Source: Candidatus Bipolaricaulota bacterium
Lineage (GTDB): Bacteria; Bipolaricaulota; Bipolaricaulia; Bipolaricaulales; Bipolaricaulaceae
Assembly: GCA_027027485.1 (NCBI GenBank)
Contig: JALVLL010000147.1
Location: forward strand, 1-11,149
Reading direction: 5' to 3'
Length of the DNA stretch: 11,149 nucleotides
In this document: positions 1 through 5,807 of the stretch, piece by piece
Position numbering within the stretch: the first letter of the stretch is position 1
How the letters are laid out: each line of letters starts with the position of its first letter
Notes under the pieces: generated by a model
The model's database searches: none
Told to the model about the DNA's origin: nothing
What the model saw: the letters and a program-made list of their open reading frames with translations, nothing else
Made by a program: the position numbers and the translations under genes

Positions 1-255
1 GGTGCCGAGATCCACGCCGCCGTCGCCACAAGCCTTCTTGTGATGATCCCCTCCGCGGCGATCGCCACGCTCCAGCACACCCTCTCGGGTAATACCCATT
101 GGGAATTGGTCTTTCCCCTCGCGCTGGGGATCATCCTCGGCGCCCAAATCGGCCCCCGGATAGCCCGAAAACTTCCCCAGCGGACCCTGCGCCGGATCTT
201 CAGCCTCGCCCTCTTCTACGCCGCTTACCGGATGATCACCAAAGGCCTGGGTTAA
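1..255 (+). CDS. TauE/SafE-family membrane permease, C-terminal end (5' truncated)
   Basis: The frame is open from the first base of the window and ends at TAA 253-255, so only the last 84 residues are present. They read as the end of a TauE/SafE (TSUP) transporter: GAEIHAAVATSLLVMIPSA is the conserved small-residue helix of the second repeat. It is followed by a helix with LGIILGAQIGPRIARKLP, the usual glycine-rich G-x-x-G/R-x-A motif, and a last helix after LRRIFSLALFYAAYRM. Family members are inner-membrane carriers for sulfite, organosulfur compounds or other small anions. The substrate cannot be read from this part. The stop codon overlaps the stop of the convergent gene on the other strand. 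An internal ATG at 40 is not the start, because family similarity continues upstream of it. Confidence 0.85.
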   Translation, partial: GAEIHAAVATSLLVMIPSAAIATLQHTLSGNTHWELVFPLALGIILGAQIGPRIARKLPQRTLRRIFSLALFYAAYRMITKGLG

Positions 256-587
256 CCCCGGAAGGCGTCGATGAGGATCCGGGCCACCATCAGGACCCAG
301 CCCACGATCACCATGAGCCAGATCAGCTTCCGGGCCGCCTCCAGGAGGCTGAAGAGGAAGAGGATCAGGGTGAGTAGCCCCAGATACCCGATGGGCTTCG
401 TCAAAGATGGGTCCACCTGGCCGGGGATGATGAGGTCGATGAGCTTCACGAGGAGCGTCCCGATGAGGTAGGCCGCCGAATCGATGAAGGCCAGAAGATG
501 CCGCCCCAGGCTCTCCTCCGAGGCCTCGGCCGCTGAGGCGACCAGAGGCGCCCCGCTTAAAGCCGCCGCCAGAAACGCCTTTCTCAT
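252..587 (-). CDS. small membrane protein with signal-peptide-like N-terminus, unknown function
   Basis: The product is 111 residues and I do not recognise the family. The N-terminus MRKAFLAAALSGAPLVASA resembles a signal peptide with a possible cleavage site before AEASEE. Two or three hydrophobic stretches follow: around residues 30-53 (LLAFIDSAAYLIG...), 67-85 (GYLGLLTLILFLFSLLEA) and 89-105 (LIWLMVIVGWVLMVARI). It is therefore probably an integral membrane protein. I chose ATG at 587 rather than the adjacent GTG at 590 because an AGG lies 8 nt upstream of the ATG in the message (TAGGCTTTTGTGATG). The gene lies 31 nt downstream of glmS on the same strand and is probably co-transcribed with it. 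Its stop overlaps the stop of the convergent TauE-like gene, leaving no room for a terminator between them. Confidence 0.75.
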   Translation of the reverse strand: MRKAFLAAALSGAPLVASAAEASEESLGRHLLAFIDSAAYLIGTLLVKLIDLIIPGQVDPSLTKPIGYLGLLTLILFLFSLLEAARKLIWLMVIVGWVLMVARILIDAFRG

Positions 588-618
588 CACAAAAGCCTAC
601 CCTAAAAGCCCCGAGGTG

Positions 619-2430
619 TCACTCCACCGTCACCGTCTTCGCCAGGTTCCGGGGCTGGTCCACGTCCGTTCCCCGGAGCCTCGCGATGTGGTAGGCCAAG
701 AGCTGTAGGGGTGAGGCGAAGGCCAAGGGGAGCGCCTCCCGGGACGCCCGAGGGACGACGAAGAGGTGGTCGGCGAGCCTCTCGAGTTCCTTCCCGCTCC
801 CGTCGGAGAAGGCGATCAATATCCCCCGGCGGGCCTTGACCTCTTCCATGTTGGAAAGCGACTTCTCCCAGAGCTCCTCCCGGGAGATGAGGAAGAAGAC
901 CGGCATGGTCTCGTCTATGAGGGCGATGGGGCCGTGCTTCATCTCCCCCGCTGGATAGGCCTCGGCGTGGATGTACGAGATCTCCTTTAGCTTCAGTGCC
1001 CCTTCCATGGCCAGGGGCCAGAGGATCCCCCTCCCCAAATACAGCGCGTTCGTCTTCTTGTAGTAACGCTCCGCGAACCCCTCGATCTCCCTCTCGAGCT
1101 TGAGGGCTTGGGATATCAGCTCCGGCGCCTTCCGAAGCTCCTGGAGCTTCCTCTGTAGAACCTCCTCGGAGATGGTCCCACGGAGGCGGGCGAGATGAAG
1201 CCCGATCACGGCCAGGGCTGCGAGCTGCGCCGTGAAGGTCTTGGTGGCCGCCACCCCTATCTCGAGGCCCGCCCTGGTGTAGGAGGTGGCGTGGGACTCC
1301 CTGGGTATGGCCGAGCCGATGACGTTGCATACGGCCAAGACCCGGGCGCCCTTTTCCTTCGCCTGCCTCACCGCCACCAGGGTGTCGATGGTCTCACCGG
1401 ACTGGGAGATGGCCACCACCAACGTTCCCTCGCCTATGGCAGGTTCCCGGTAGCGGAACTCCGATGCGATGTATGCCCGCACCGGGATCCCCAGGAGGGG
1501 CTCCCACAGGTACTCCGCCACCAGGGCGGCGTGGTAGGAGGTGCCACACGCCACGAGGACGATGCCGTCCATTTCCCCGACGAAGTCCCCCGGCAGCTCC
1601 TCCTCCCAGGGGGCATCCTGCAGCGAGGCCAGCGTGTCGGCCACGGCCCGGGGTTGCTCGTGGATCTCTTTCTCCATGAAGTGCCGGTACCCGGCCTTCT
1701 CCGCGGTGAGGGGGTCCCAGGGGACGTACTGGAAGGAGGGCTCCTTCGATGTCCCATCCAAGGCGAGGAGCCTGAAGCCTTTGGGGCTCGCGTGGACCAC
1801 CTCGCCGTCGGCCATGAAGTACATGTGGCGGGTATAGGGCAGGAGGGCCGGGGCATCGGACGCGAGGAAGGCCTCATCTTCGCCCTTACCGAGCACGAGG
1901 GGGCTTCCCATCCTAGCCGCCACGATCTCCCCGGGGTGATCGGCGTGGATAACGGCTATGGCGAACGCCCCCCGCACCTCCCGCAGGGCCTCCATCACCG
2001 CGCGCAGAAGGTCCCCGGAGTAGCGCTCCTCGATGAGATGCACCAGGACCTCGGTGTCGGTCTGAGAGGTGAATTTATGGCCGGATTTTGAGAGCTTTTC
2101 CTTCAACTCACGGTAGTTCTCGATGATACCGTTGTGGACCAAGGCGATCCTTCCGGAGCAATCGATGTGGGGATGGGCGTTCTCATCGCTGGGGAGGCCA
2201 TGGGTGGCCCAGCGGGTGTGCCCTATGCCGGTGTTCCCCGGGAGCTTTTCCTTTTCCGCCGCCTCAATCAGCCGGGAGAGTTTCCCCACCCTCCGCACCA
2301 GGAAGATCTCCCCATCGGAACAGGTAGCGATGCCGGCCGAATCGTATCCCCGGTATTCCAGGCGCTTCAGGCCCTCGAGCAGGACCTTCTTGGCCCGCCG
2401 GTGACCCACATAACCCACGATGCCGCACAT
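619..2430 (-). CDS. glmS: glutamine--fructose-6-phosphate aminotransferase (isomerizing)
   Basis: The enzyme makes glucosamine-6-phosphate from fructose-6-phosphate and glutamine in the cytoplasm. This is the entry step to UDP-GlcNAc for peptidoglycan and other amino-sugar polymers. The 603-residue product has the normal family length. An N-terminal class II glutamine amidotransferase domain begins MCGIVGYVGHRRAKK, and Cys2 becomes the nucleophile after Met removal. That fixes the start at ATG 2430 and excludes the in-frame ATG at 2442. Further family signatures are LEYRGYDSAGIA, GHTRWATHG and the SQTDTEV region. Two SIS sugar-isomerase domains follow: ACGTSYHAAL, AISQSGETIDTL and GVAATKTFTAQ in the first, and EGALKLKEISYIHAEAYPAGE in the second. 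The C-terminus DQPRNLAKTVTVE is the conserved tail of the isomerase site. No Shine-Dalgarno sequence precedes the start, and the leader is far too short for a glmS ribozyme. Confidence 0.97.
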   Translation of the reverse strand: MCGIVGYVGHRRAKKVLLEGLKRLEYRGYDSAGIATCSDGEIFLVRRVGKLSRLIEAAEKEKLPGNTGIGHTRWATHGLPSDENAHPHIDCSGRIALVHNGIIENYRELKEKLSKSGHKFTSQTDTEVLVHLIEERYSGDLLRAVMEALREVRGAFAIAVIHADHPGEIVAARMGSPLVLGKGEDEAFLASDAPALLPYTRHMYFMADGEVVHASPKGFRLLALDGTSKEPSFQYVPWDPLTAEKAGYRHFMEKEIHEQPRAVADTLASLQDAPWEEELPGDFVGEMDGIVLVACGTSYHAALVAEYLWEPLLGIPVRAYIASEFRYREPAIGEGTLVVAISQSGETIDTLVAVRQAKEKGARVLAVCNVIGSAIPRESHATSYTRAGLEIGVAATKTFTAQLAALAVIGLHLARLRGTISEEVLQRKLQELRKAPELISQALKLEREIEGFAERYYKKTNALYLGRGILWPLAMEGALKLKEISYIHAEAYPAGEMKHGPIALIDETMPVFFLISREELWEKSLSNMEEVKARRGILIAFSDGSGKELERLADHLFVVPRASREALPLAFASPLQLLAYHIARLRGTDVDQPRNLAKTVTVE

Positions 2431-2440
2431 GGTCGTTCGC

Positions 2441-2446
2441 ATTATA
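2441..2446 (-). promoter_or_regulatory. probable -10 box of glmS
   Basis: A perfect TATAAT on the minus strand ends 10 nt before the glmS ATG at 2430, so transcription would start only a few bases upstream of the gene. No convincing -35 is seen 16-18 bp upstream, where the bases are GC-only. The box overlaps the alternative ATG at 2442, which argues that translation cannot start there. Confidence 0.55.
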
Positions 2447-2450
2447 ACGA

Positions 2451-2479
2451 TTGTTGGCGGATTCCCGCGGCTGTATAAT
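2451..2479 (+). promoter_or_regulatory. probable sigma-70-type promoter of the DUF151 gene
   Basis: TTGTTG (2451-2456) and a perfect TATAAT (2474-2479) are separated by 17 bp, the ideal spacing. Transcription would start near 2486, giving a leader of about 13 nt that still includes the purine-rich ribosome-binding site AGGGGGAG (2489-2496). The -35 lies between the two divergent -10 boxes and would interlock with any -35 used for glmS. Confidence 0.7.
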
Positions 2480-2498
2480 CCCCAGCGCAGGGGGAGAT

Positions 2499-3068
2499 AT
2501 GAGGGAAGCCGAGGTTAAGGCAGTGCTCATCGACCCGACCCAGGGTGCGCCGGTGATCCTCCTCAAGGATCGGCATTCCTCCAAAGTGCTCCCCATCTGG
2601 ATCGGACAGTCCGAGGCCGTCTCCATCGCTTCGGCCCTGAGGAGGGAGCGGCCCCCCCGCCCCATGAGCCACGACCTCATGAAGTCCCTGCTGGAAGCGG
2701 TGGGGGCGCGGGTGGAGAAGGTCATCATAAGCGACCTCAGGGACAACGTCTTCTACGCCACCATTTACCTGCGCACTTCCGACGGGGCCCTCTACGAGAT
2801 AGATGCCCGCCCTTCCGATTCCGTGGCCCTCGCCTTGCGGGTCGATGCCCCCATCTATATCTCCGAAAACGTCTTCGATCAGTCCGCCATGGAGTTCCCC
2901 GATGTGTTTTTCGAGGACGAGGACCAAGGGGAAGGGGCCGTCGTCGAGAGCGAGCTAGAGCCCGCCGAGGAAGAGGAGGAAAACGATCCCGAGGAGGAAC
3001 GCCAGAAGTTCGAGGAGTTCGTGGACAGGGAGCTCAACCTCGCCGAGTTCAAACGCTACATCGACTGA
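2499..3068 (+). CDS. bifunctional nuclease family protein (DUF151/BFN domain)
   Basis: The product is 189 residues. Residues 1-130 match the BFN/DUF151 domain: MREAEVKAVLIDPTQGAPVI, LKDRHSSKVLPIWIGQSEA, the PRPMSHDLMKSLLEAVGA segment, and IDARPSDSVALALRVDAPIY near the domain end. The family is widespread in bacteria, including thermophiles, and some members have been reported to have DNase and RNase activity; the cellular role is unclear. After the domain comes a strongly acidic, probably disordered stretch (about residues 134-168, many Glu and Asp). It ends in a short helix FEEFVDRELNLAEFKRYID, like the C-terminal FxxFL...F tail of relatives. I chose ATG 2499 because the family starts there and AGGGGGAG lies just upstream. 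An open frame extends back to 2451, but it would contain the promoter. The end overlaps the convergent 251-residue gene by 13 nt. Confidence 0.9.
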   Translation: MREAEVKAVLIDPTQGAPVILLKDRHSSKVLPIWIGQSEAVSIASALRRERPPRPMSHDLMKSLLEAVGARVEKVIISDLRDNVFYATIYLRTSDGALYEIDARPSDSVALALRVDAPIYISENVFDQSAMEFPDVFFEDEDQGEGAVVESELEPAEEEEENDPEEERQKFEEFVDRELNLAEFKRYID

Positions 3069-3811
3069 CCGCCCCGGTACCAGAGGGTCCTCTCCGCGTG
3101 GGGGAGGGCTAGGAGCTCGTTGAGGGAGACCCCCGTATCGAACCTCATCCCCAGGATCCTAAAGGTCACCCGGAACCTCCCCCAGGCCACCGAGATGCTC
3201 CGCAGATCATCCGGCTCCTCGTACCAGATCACGATCTCCTTAAGCGGGTCCGGGAATCCGGTGATGGCGAGCTTCTTGGGTCCGGGAAGGGGGGGAACGG
3301 GGGGTGGGGCCGTCCCGACCCCGGGCTCTGGATGCTCCACGTCAGCGGGACTCGGGAGGGTAAGGGGCGGCTGTGGGATATCGGGGGCCCCTTCCCCGAG
3401 GACTTCCTGTTCCAATTCGAATCTCAGTCCCTGGGGATCGAACCTTACCCGGGGGAGTTCCCCCTCATCGAGGGTGAACACGAAGCGGGTCCCCCCGTTT
3501 CCCGGCCGGTAGTGGACGAGGATCCCCCGCCTGTAGGTGTAGATGTGGCCGGACAGGTCCTCCGGGGCGAGCACCTCGAACCTCACGGCCTCCTCACCCG
3601 GGAGCACCTGGACCCTGACCCGGCTCGTCTCCACCCCGAGTCCCTCGATCTCCAGTTCCACATCGATATCCCGCCTCTCCTGATACCAGGAGACGAGCTC
3701 GGAGAAAGCCTCACGGGCGGGATCGTGGAACAGCCAGCCGAAATCGGTGAGCTCGAAGAGCCCGAAGAACCCCGCCACGAGCGCCACCAGCACCAGGGGC
3801 CAGATCTCCAT
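3056..3811 (-). CDS. hypothetical membrane-anchored protein with proline-rich linker
   Basis: The 251-residue product is not a family I recognise. Residues 4-20 (WPLVLVALVAGFFGLFE) form one hydrophobic segment, probably a signal anchor with the rest outside the membrane. Residues about 36-137 look rich in beta strands, with alternating hydrophobic and charged residues. The sequence RRGILVHYRPGNGGTRFVF there is loosely reminiscent of LolA-like lipoprotein-binding domains, which is only a guess. Residues about 142-180 form a Pro-rich linker (PPPVPPLPGPKK). Residues about 186-240 make a second small domain that begins WYEEPDDLRSISV, echoing WYQERRDIDVEL near residue 43. ATG 3811 lies 13 nt from a TAAAAT box and lacks an obvious ribosome-binding site. 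It is a single gene between two convergent or divergent neighbours and shares no operon. Confidence 0.75.
   Translation of the reverse strand: MEIWPLVLVALVAGFFGLFELTDFGWLFHDPAREAFSELVSWYQERRDIDVELEIEGLGVETSRVRVQVLPGEEAVRFEVLAPEDLSGHIYTYRRGILVHYRPGNGGTRFVFTLDEGELPRVRFDPQGLRFELEQEVLGEGAPDIPQPPLTLPSPADVEHPEPGVGTAPPPVPPLPGPKKLAITGFPDPLKEIVIWYEEPDDLRSISVAWGRFRVTFRILGMRFDTGVSLNELLALPHAERTLWYRGGQSM
3278..3309 (+). other. putative G-quadruplex motif inside a gene
   Basis: Five runs of at least three G on the + strand (3278-3280, 3284-3286, 3289-3295, 3299-3304, 3306-3309) are separated by loops of 1-3 nt, which fits the classic quadruplex pattern. The complementary strand encodes the Pro-rich linker of the 251-residue protein, so the runs may be just a by-product of CCC proline codons. 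The message of that gene is C-rich here, so any quadruplex would form in the template DNA strand. Confidence 0.5.
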
Positions 3812-3823
3812 AACGCTCGGGTG

Positions 3824-3829
3824 ATTTTA
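3824..3829 (-). promoter_or_regulatory. possible -10 box for the 251-residue gene
   Basis: TAAAAT on the minus strand (within CGTTAAAATC) ends 12 nt before the ATG at 3811, similar in placement to the glmS box (CGTTATAATG). No -35 match is evident upstream. Confidence 0.4.
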
Positions 3830-3843
3830 ACGACCGTATCGCG

Positions 3844-3871
3844 TTGCGCCTCCCCGGCGTGGGGCTAGAAT
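3844..3871 (+). promoter_or_regulatory. probable promoter of pgk
   Basis: TTGCGC (3844-3849) and TAGAAT (3866-3871) are separated by 16 bp. Transcription would begin at about 3878, only a few bases before the candidate start codons of pgk at 3880 (GTG), 3883 (ATG) and 3889 (ATG). It follows that the TTG at 3844 cannot be the start of the protein. Confidence 0.5.
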
Positions 3872-3882
3872 CGGCCACGGTG

Positions 3883-5070
3883 ATGGGGATGCTCAAACTG
3901 CGCGATGTGAAGGAGACCGAGGTCAAGGGGAAGAGGGTCCTTTTGCGGGCCGATTTCAACGTTCCCCTTAAGGACGGGAAGGTGGCCGAGGACTTCCGCA
4001 TCCGGAAGACCCTTCCCACCATCAATTGGCTTCGGGAAAACGGGGCTTCGGTGGCCATCGTGTCCCACCTGGGGAGGCCGAAGGGGAAGGTGGTCCCCGA
4101 GCTCTCGTTGCGCCCGGTGGCGGAGCGCCTCTCGGGGCTCCTCGGCGAGGAGGTCCCCCTCATCGGGGACTGTATAGGGGATGAGGTGAAAAGCGCCGTG
4201 GACGAGCTCGGCCCCGGCGGGGTGATCCTCCTCGAGAACGTCCGTTTCCACCCGGGCGAAGAGGAAAACGACAGAAGCTTCGCCAGGCAACTCGCGGAGC
4301 CCTTCGACTTATACGTGAACGACGCCTTCGCCGTTTGCCACCGGGCCCACGCCTCCACGGTGGGGGTAACCGAATACCTCCCATCCTACGCCGGGTTCCT
4401 CCTTCAGGAAGAGGTGAGGGTGCTATCGAAGCTCAGGGAATCCCCCGAGCGCCCCTTCTACCTCCTCATCGGCGGCAAGAAGGCCAAGGACAAGCTCGGG
4501 GTCCTGGAGGAGATGCTCTCCAAGGTGGACGGGATCCTGATCGGCGGCGGTGCCGCCTTCACCTTCCTCAAGGCCAAGGGCTATGAGATCGGGAAATCGG
4601 TGCTCGAGGAGGAGCTCCTCCCCAAGGTGAAGGAGATCGCCGAGCGGGCTTATAAGGAGGACGTGTTGCTCCTGCTCCCGCGGGACGTGGTGGTGGCACG
4701 GGAGCTCTCGGACGATGCCGTGGGCACGGTGGTGCCCGCCGACCGCATCCCTCCGGACGTGATGGGGCTCGATATCGGCCCGGAGACGGTGCGGGTCTTC
4801 TCGGAGAAGCTGAAGGAGGCGGCCACGGTGGTCTGGGCCGGCCCCATGGGGGCCTTCGAGTACAAGCCCTTCGCCAAGGGCACGGAGCTCATCGCCAAGG
4901 CCCTGGCCGAGGCCCCGGGCTTCACGGTGGTAGGGGGAGGGGAGACCGGCGAAGCGGTGATAAAGTTCGGCCTGGAGGATAAATTCGATCACCTCTCCAC
5001 CGGCGGCGGGGCGACCCTGGCCTTCCTCCAGGGGAAGCCCATGCCGGCCCTGGAGGCCCTCGTGGCCTAG
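3883..5070 (+). CDS. pgk: phosphoglycerate kinase
   Basis: The enzyme transfers phosphate between 1,3-bisphosphoglycerate and ADP in glycolysis and gluconeogenesis, in the cytoplasm. The 395-residue product has normal length. The N-terminal substrate domain shows RADFNVPLKDG, HLGRPKG, ENVRFHPGEEEND and VNDAFAVCHRAHAST. The C-terminal nucleotide domain shows IGGKKAKDKLGVLEEML, IGGGAAFTF, GLDIGPETV, GPMGAFEYKPFAKGT, VVGGGETGEAV and HLSTGGGATLAFLQGK. Odd points are WAGP where WNGP is usual, and GGKKAKDK where GGAKVSDK is usual, although the two key lysines of that loop remain. The start could be ATG 3883 or ATG 3889 (MLKLRDVKE); neither has a strong ribosome-binding site. I took 3883 because it sits about 11 nt from the TAGAAT box, as in the neighbours. 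pgk is not next to gap or tpiA here; a tRNA follows 32 nt later. Confidence 0.95.
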   Translation: MGMLKLRDVKETEVKGKRVLLRADFNVPLKDGKVAEDFRIRKTLPTINWLRENGASVAIVSHLGRPKGKVVPELSLRPVAERLSGLLGEEVPLIGDCIGDEVKSAVDELGPGGVILLENVRFHPGEEENDRSFARQLAEPFDLYVNDAFAVCHRAHASTVGVTEYLPSYAGFLLQEEVRVLSKLRESPERPFYLLIGGKKAKDKLGVLEEMLSKVDGILIGGGAAFTFLKAKGYEIGKSVLEEELLPKVKEIAERAYKEDVLLLLPRDVVVARELSDDAVGTVVPADRIPPDVMGLDIGPETVRVFSEKLKEAATVVWAGPMGAFEYKPFAKGTELIAKALAEAPGFTVVGGGETGEAVIKFGLEDKFDHLSTGGGATLAFLQGKPMPALEALVA

Positions 5071-5085
5071 GAGGGGTGTCCCGGG

Positions 5086-5091
5086 TATAAT
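5086..5091 (+). promoter_or_regulatory. probable -10 box of the tRNA-Gly gene
   Basis: A perfect TATAAT ends 11 nt before the first base of the mature tRNA, so the primary transcript would have a 5' leader of only about 5 nt. A good -35 is not visible in the end of pgk at the expected distance. Read-through from pgk could also supply the tRNA and the genes behind it. Confidence 0.55.
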
Positions 5092-5102
5092 AGGAAGCGG
5101 AA

Positions 5103-5178
5103 GCGGGCATAGCTCAGTTGGTAGAGCGTCGGCGTCCCAAGCCGAAGGTCGCGGGTTCGATTCCCGTTGCCCGCTCCA
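5103..5178 (+). tRNA. tRNA-Gly(CCC)
   Basis: A full cloverleaf can be folded by eye. The acceptor stem GCGGGCA (5103-5109) pairs with TGCCCGC (5168-5174). The D stem is GCTC/GAGC with AGTTGGTA in its loop. The anticodon stem TCGGC/GCCGA (5129-5133/5141-5145) closes loop GTCCCAA with anticodon CCC (5136-5138). The variable loop is AGGTC, and the T stem GCGGG/CCCGT closes loop TTCGATT. The discriminator is T, as expected for bacterial tRNA-Gly, and CCA is encoded at 5176-5178. It reads GGG, a codon used heavily in this window. Position 32 is G, where a pyrimidine is nearly universal. The next gene starts 23 nt after CCA, so the 3' trailer of the tRNA is probably the leader of an mRNA. Confidence 0.96.
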
Positions 5179-5187
5179 GTTTCTTTT

Positions 5188-5205
5188 TCAAGGGGGACCC
5201 CTTGA
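5188..5205 (+). promoter_or_regulatory. perfect inverted repeat covering the ribosome-binding site and start codon
   Basis: TCAAGGGG (5188-5195) and CCCCTTGA (5198-5205) are exact reverse complements separated by GA. In RNA a 7-bp stem with a GGAC tetraloop, or an extended form, would bury both the AGGGGG Shine-Dalgarno (5191-5196) and the TTG start codon (5202-5204) of the glycosylase gene. The pyrimidine run TTTCTTTTTC lies 5' of the hairpin and not 3', so this is not a rho-independent terminator on either strand. It may control translation of the downstream gene; that is inference. Confidence 0.6.
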
Positions 5206-5807
5206 GGACCACCATCTCCTTCACCCTCGATGACCTCGCTTCCCTGGCCTCCGATTGCAGGCGTTGCCCCTTGGCCGGGGGGAGGACGAACCTCGTCTTC
5301 GGCGAGGGCAATCCCCACGCGGACCTCATGCTCATCGGGGAGGCACCGGGGGAGACCGAGGACCAGACCGGCAGGCCCTTCGTGGGGAGGGCGGGGCAGC
5401 TCCTCACCCAGATCCTGAAATCGGTGGAGATCGAGCGTTCCGAGGTGTACATCACCAACGTGGTCAAGTGCCGTCCCCCTGGAAACCGGGTCCCCACCAA
5501 GGCCGAGATGGAGGCGTGTTGGGATTGGCTCGCGGCACAGATCGCCCTGGTCAACCCCCTAATCATCGTCACCCTGGGCAACACCCCCACCCAGAAGATC
5601 CTCAACACCACCGAGGGCATAACGGCATTGCGGGGGAGGTTCTTCGCGTGGAAGGGGGGAATCGAGGTATTCCCCATGTTCCACCCGAGCTTTCTTTTGC
5701 GCAATCCCAGCAAGAAGAAGGGGAGCCCCAAATACCTCACATGGCTCGATATACAGGCGGTGAAGGAGAGGCTAGAGGTCCTGCGCTCCCGGAACCGGGG
5801 GAGCTGA
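5202..5807 (+). CDS. family 4 uracil-DNA glycosylase (4Fe-4S, UDGa type)
   Basis: The enzyme removes uracil from DNA, starting base-excision repair of deaminated cytosine, a lesion that rises with temperature. The 201-residue product carries the four iron-sulfur cysteines of the family: Cys19 and Cys22 (DCRRCPL), Cys90 (VVKCRPPGNRVP) and Cys106 (EACWDWL). Active-site motif 1 is GEAPGETEDQTGRPFVGRAG (residues 46-65), and the DNA-intercalation motif is HPSFLLR (161-167). The start is TTG 5202, with AGGGGG five bases upstream; the open frame continues back into the tRNA, so no earlier start is plausible. The gene directly follows tRNA-Gly(CCC) and probably shares its transcript. Its ribosome-binding site lies in an inverted repeat. 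The C-terminus overlaps or abuts the TPR gene. Confidence 0.93.
   Translation: MRTTISFTLDDLASLASDCRRCPLAGGRTNLVFGEGNPHADLMLIGEAPGETEDQTGRPFVGRAGQLLTQILKSVEIERSEVYITNVVKCRPPGNRVPTKAEMEACWDWLAAQIALVNPLIIVTLGNTPTQKILNTTEGITALRGRFFAWKGGIEVFPMFHPSFLLRNPSKKKGSPKYLTWLDIQAVKERLEVLRSRNRGS

Noticed and set aside
602..1330. Minus-strand open frame overlapping the end of glmS in another frame
   Set aside because: The translation is Gly/Arg/Pro-rich without domain features, while glmS in the same place is unmistakable.
1195..2091. Long open frame on the + strand inside glmS
   Set aside because: It is antisense to a well-conserved glmS; its translation is Gly/Arg/His-rich and low in complexity, and matches no family. 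Such mirror frames are common in GC-rich DNA.
2431..2520. glmS ribozyme/riboswitch in the leader
   Set aside because: The gap to the divergent gene is only 68 nt and the probable transcription start is within a few bases of the ATG, so a ribozyme cannot fit.
3332..3868. Plus-strand open frame opposite the 251-residue protein
   Set aside because: Either strand could be argued, but the minus-strand product has a proper N-terminal hydrophobic anchor, balanced composition and a -10 box, while the + frame is Glu/Gly/His/Pro-rich and runs into the pgk promoter.
5118..5201. Start of the uracil-DNA glycosylase inside the tRNA gene
   Set aside because: The open frame extends into the tRNA, but the encoded residues do not belong to the family and the AGGGGG site points to TTG 5202.
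5179..5205. Rho-independent terminator after the tRNA
   Set aside because: There is a hairpin and a T-rich run, but the T-run precedes the hairpin on the + strand and would read as A-rich after it on the minus strand.
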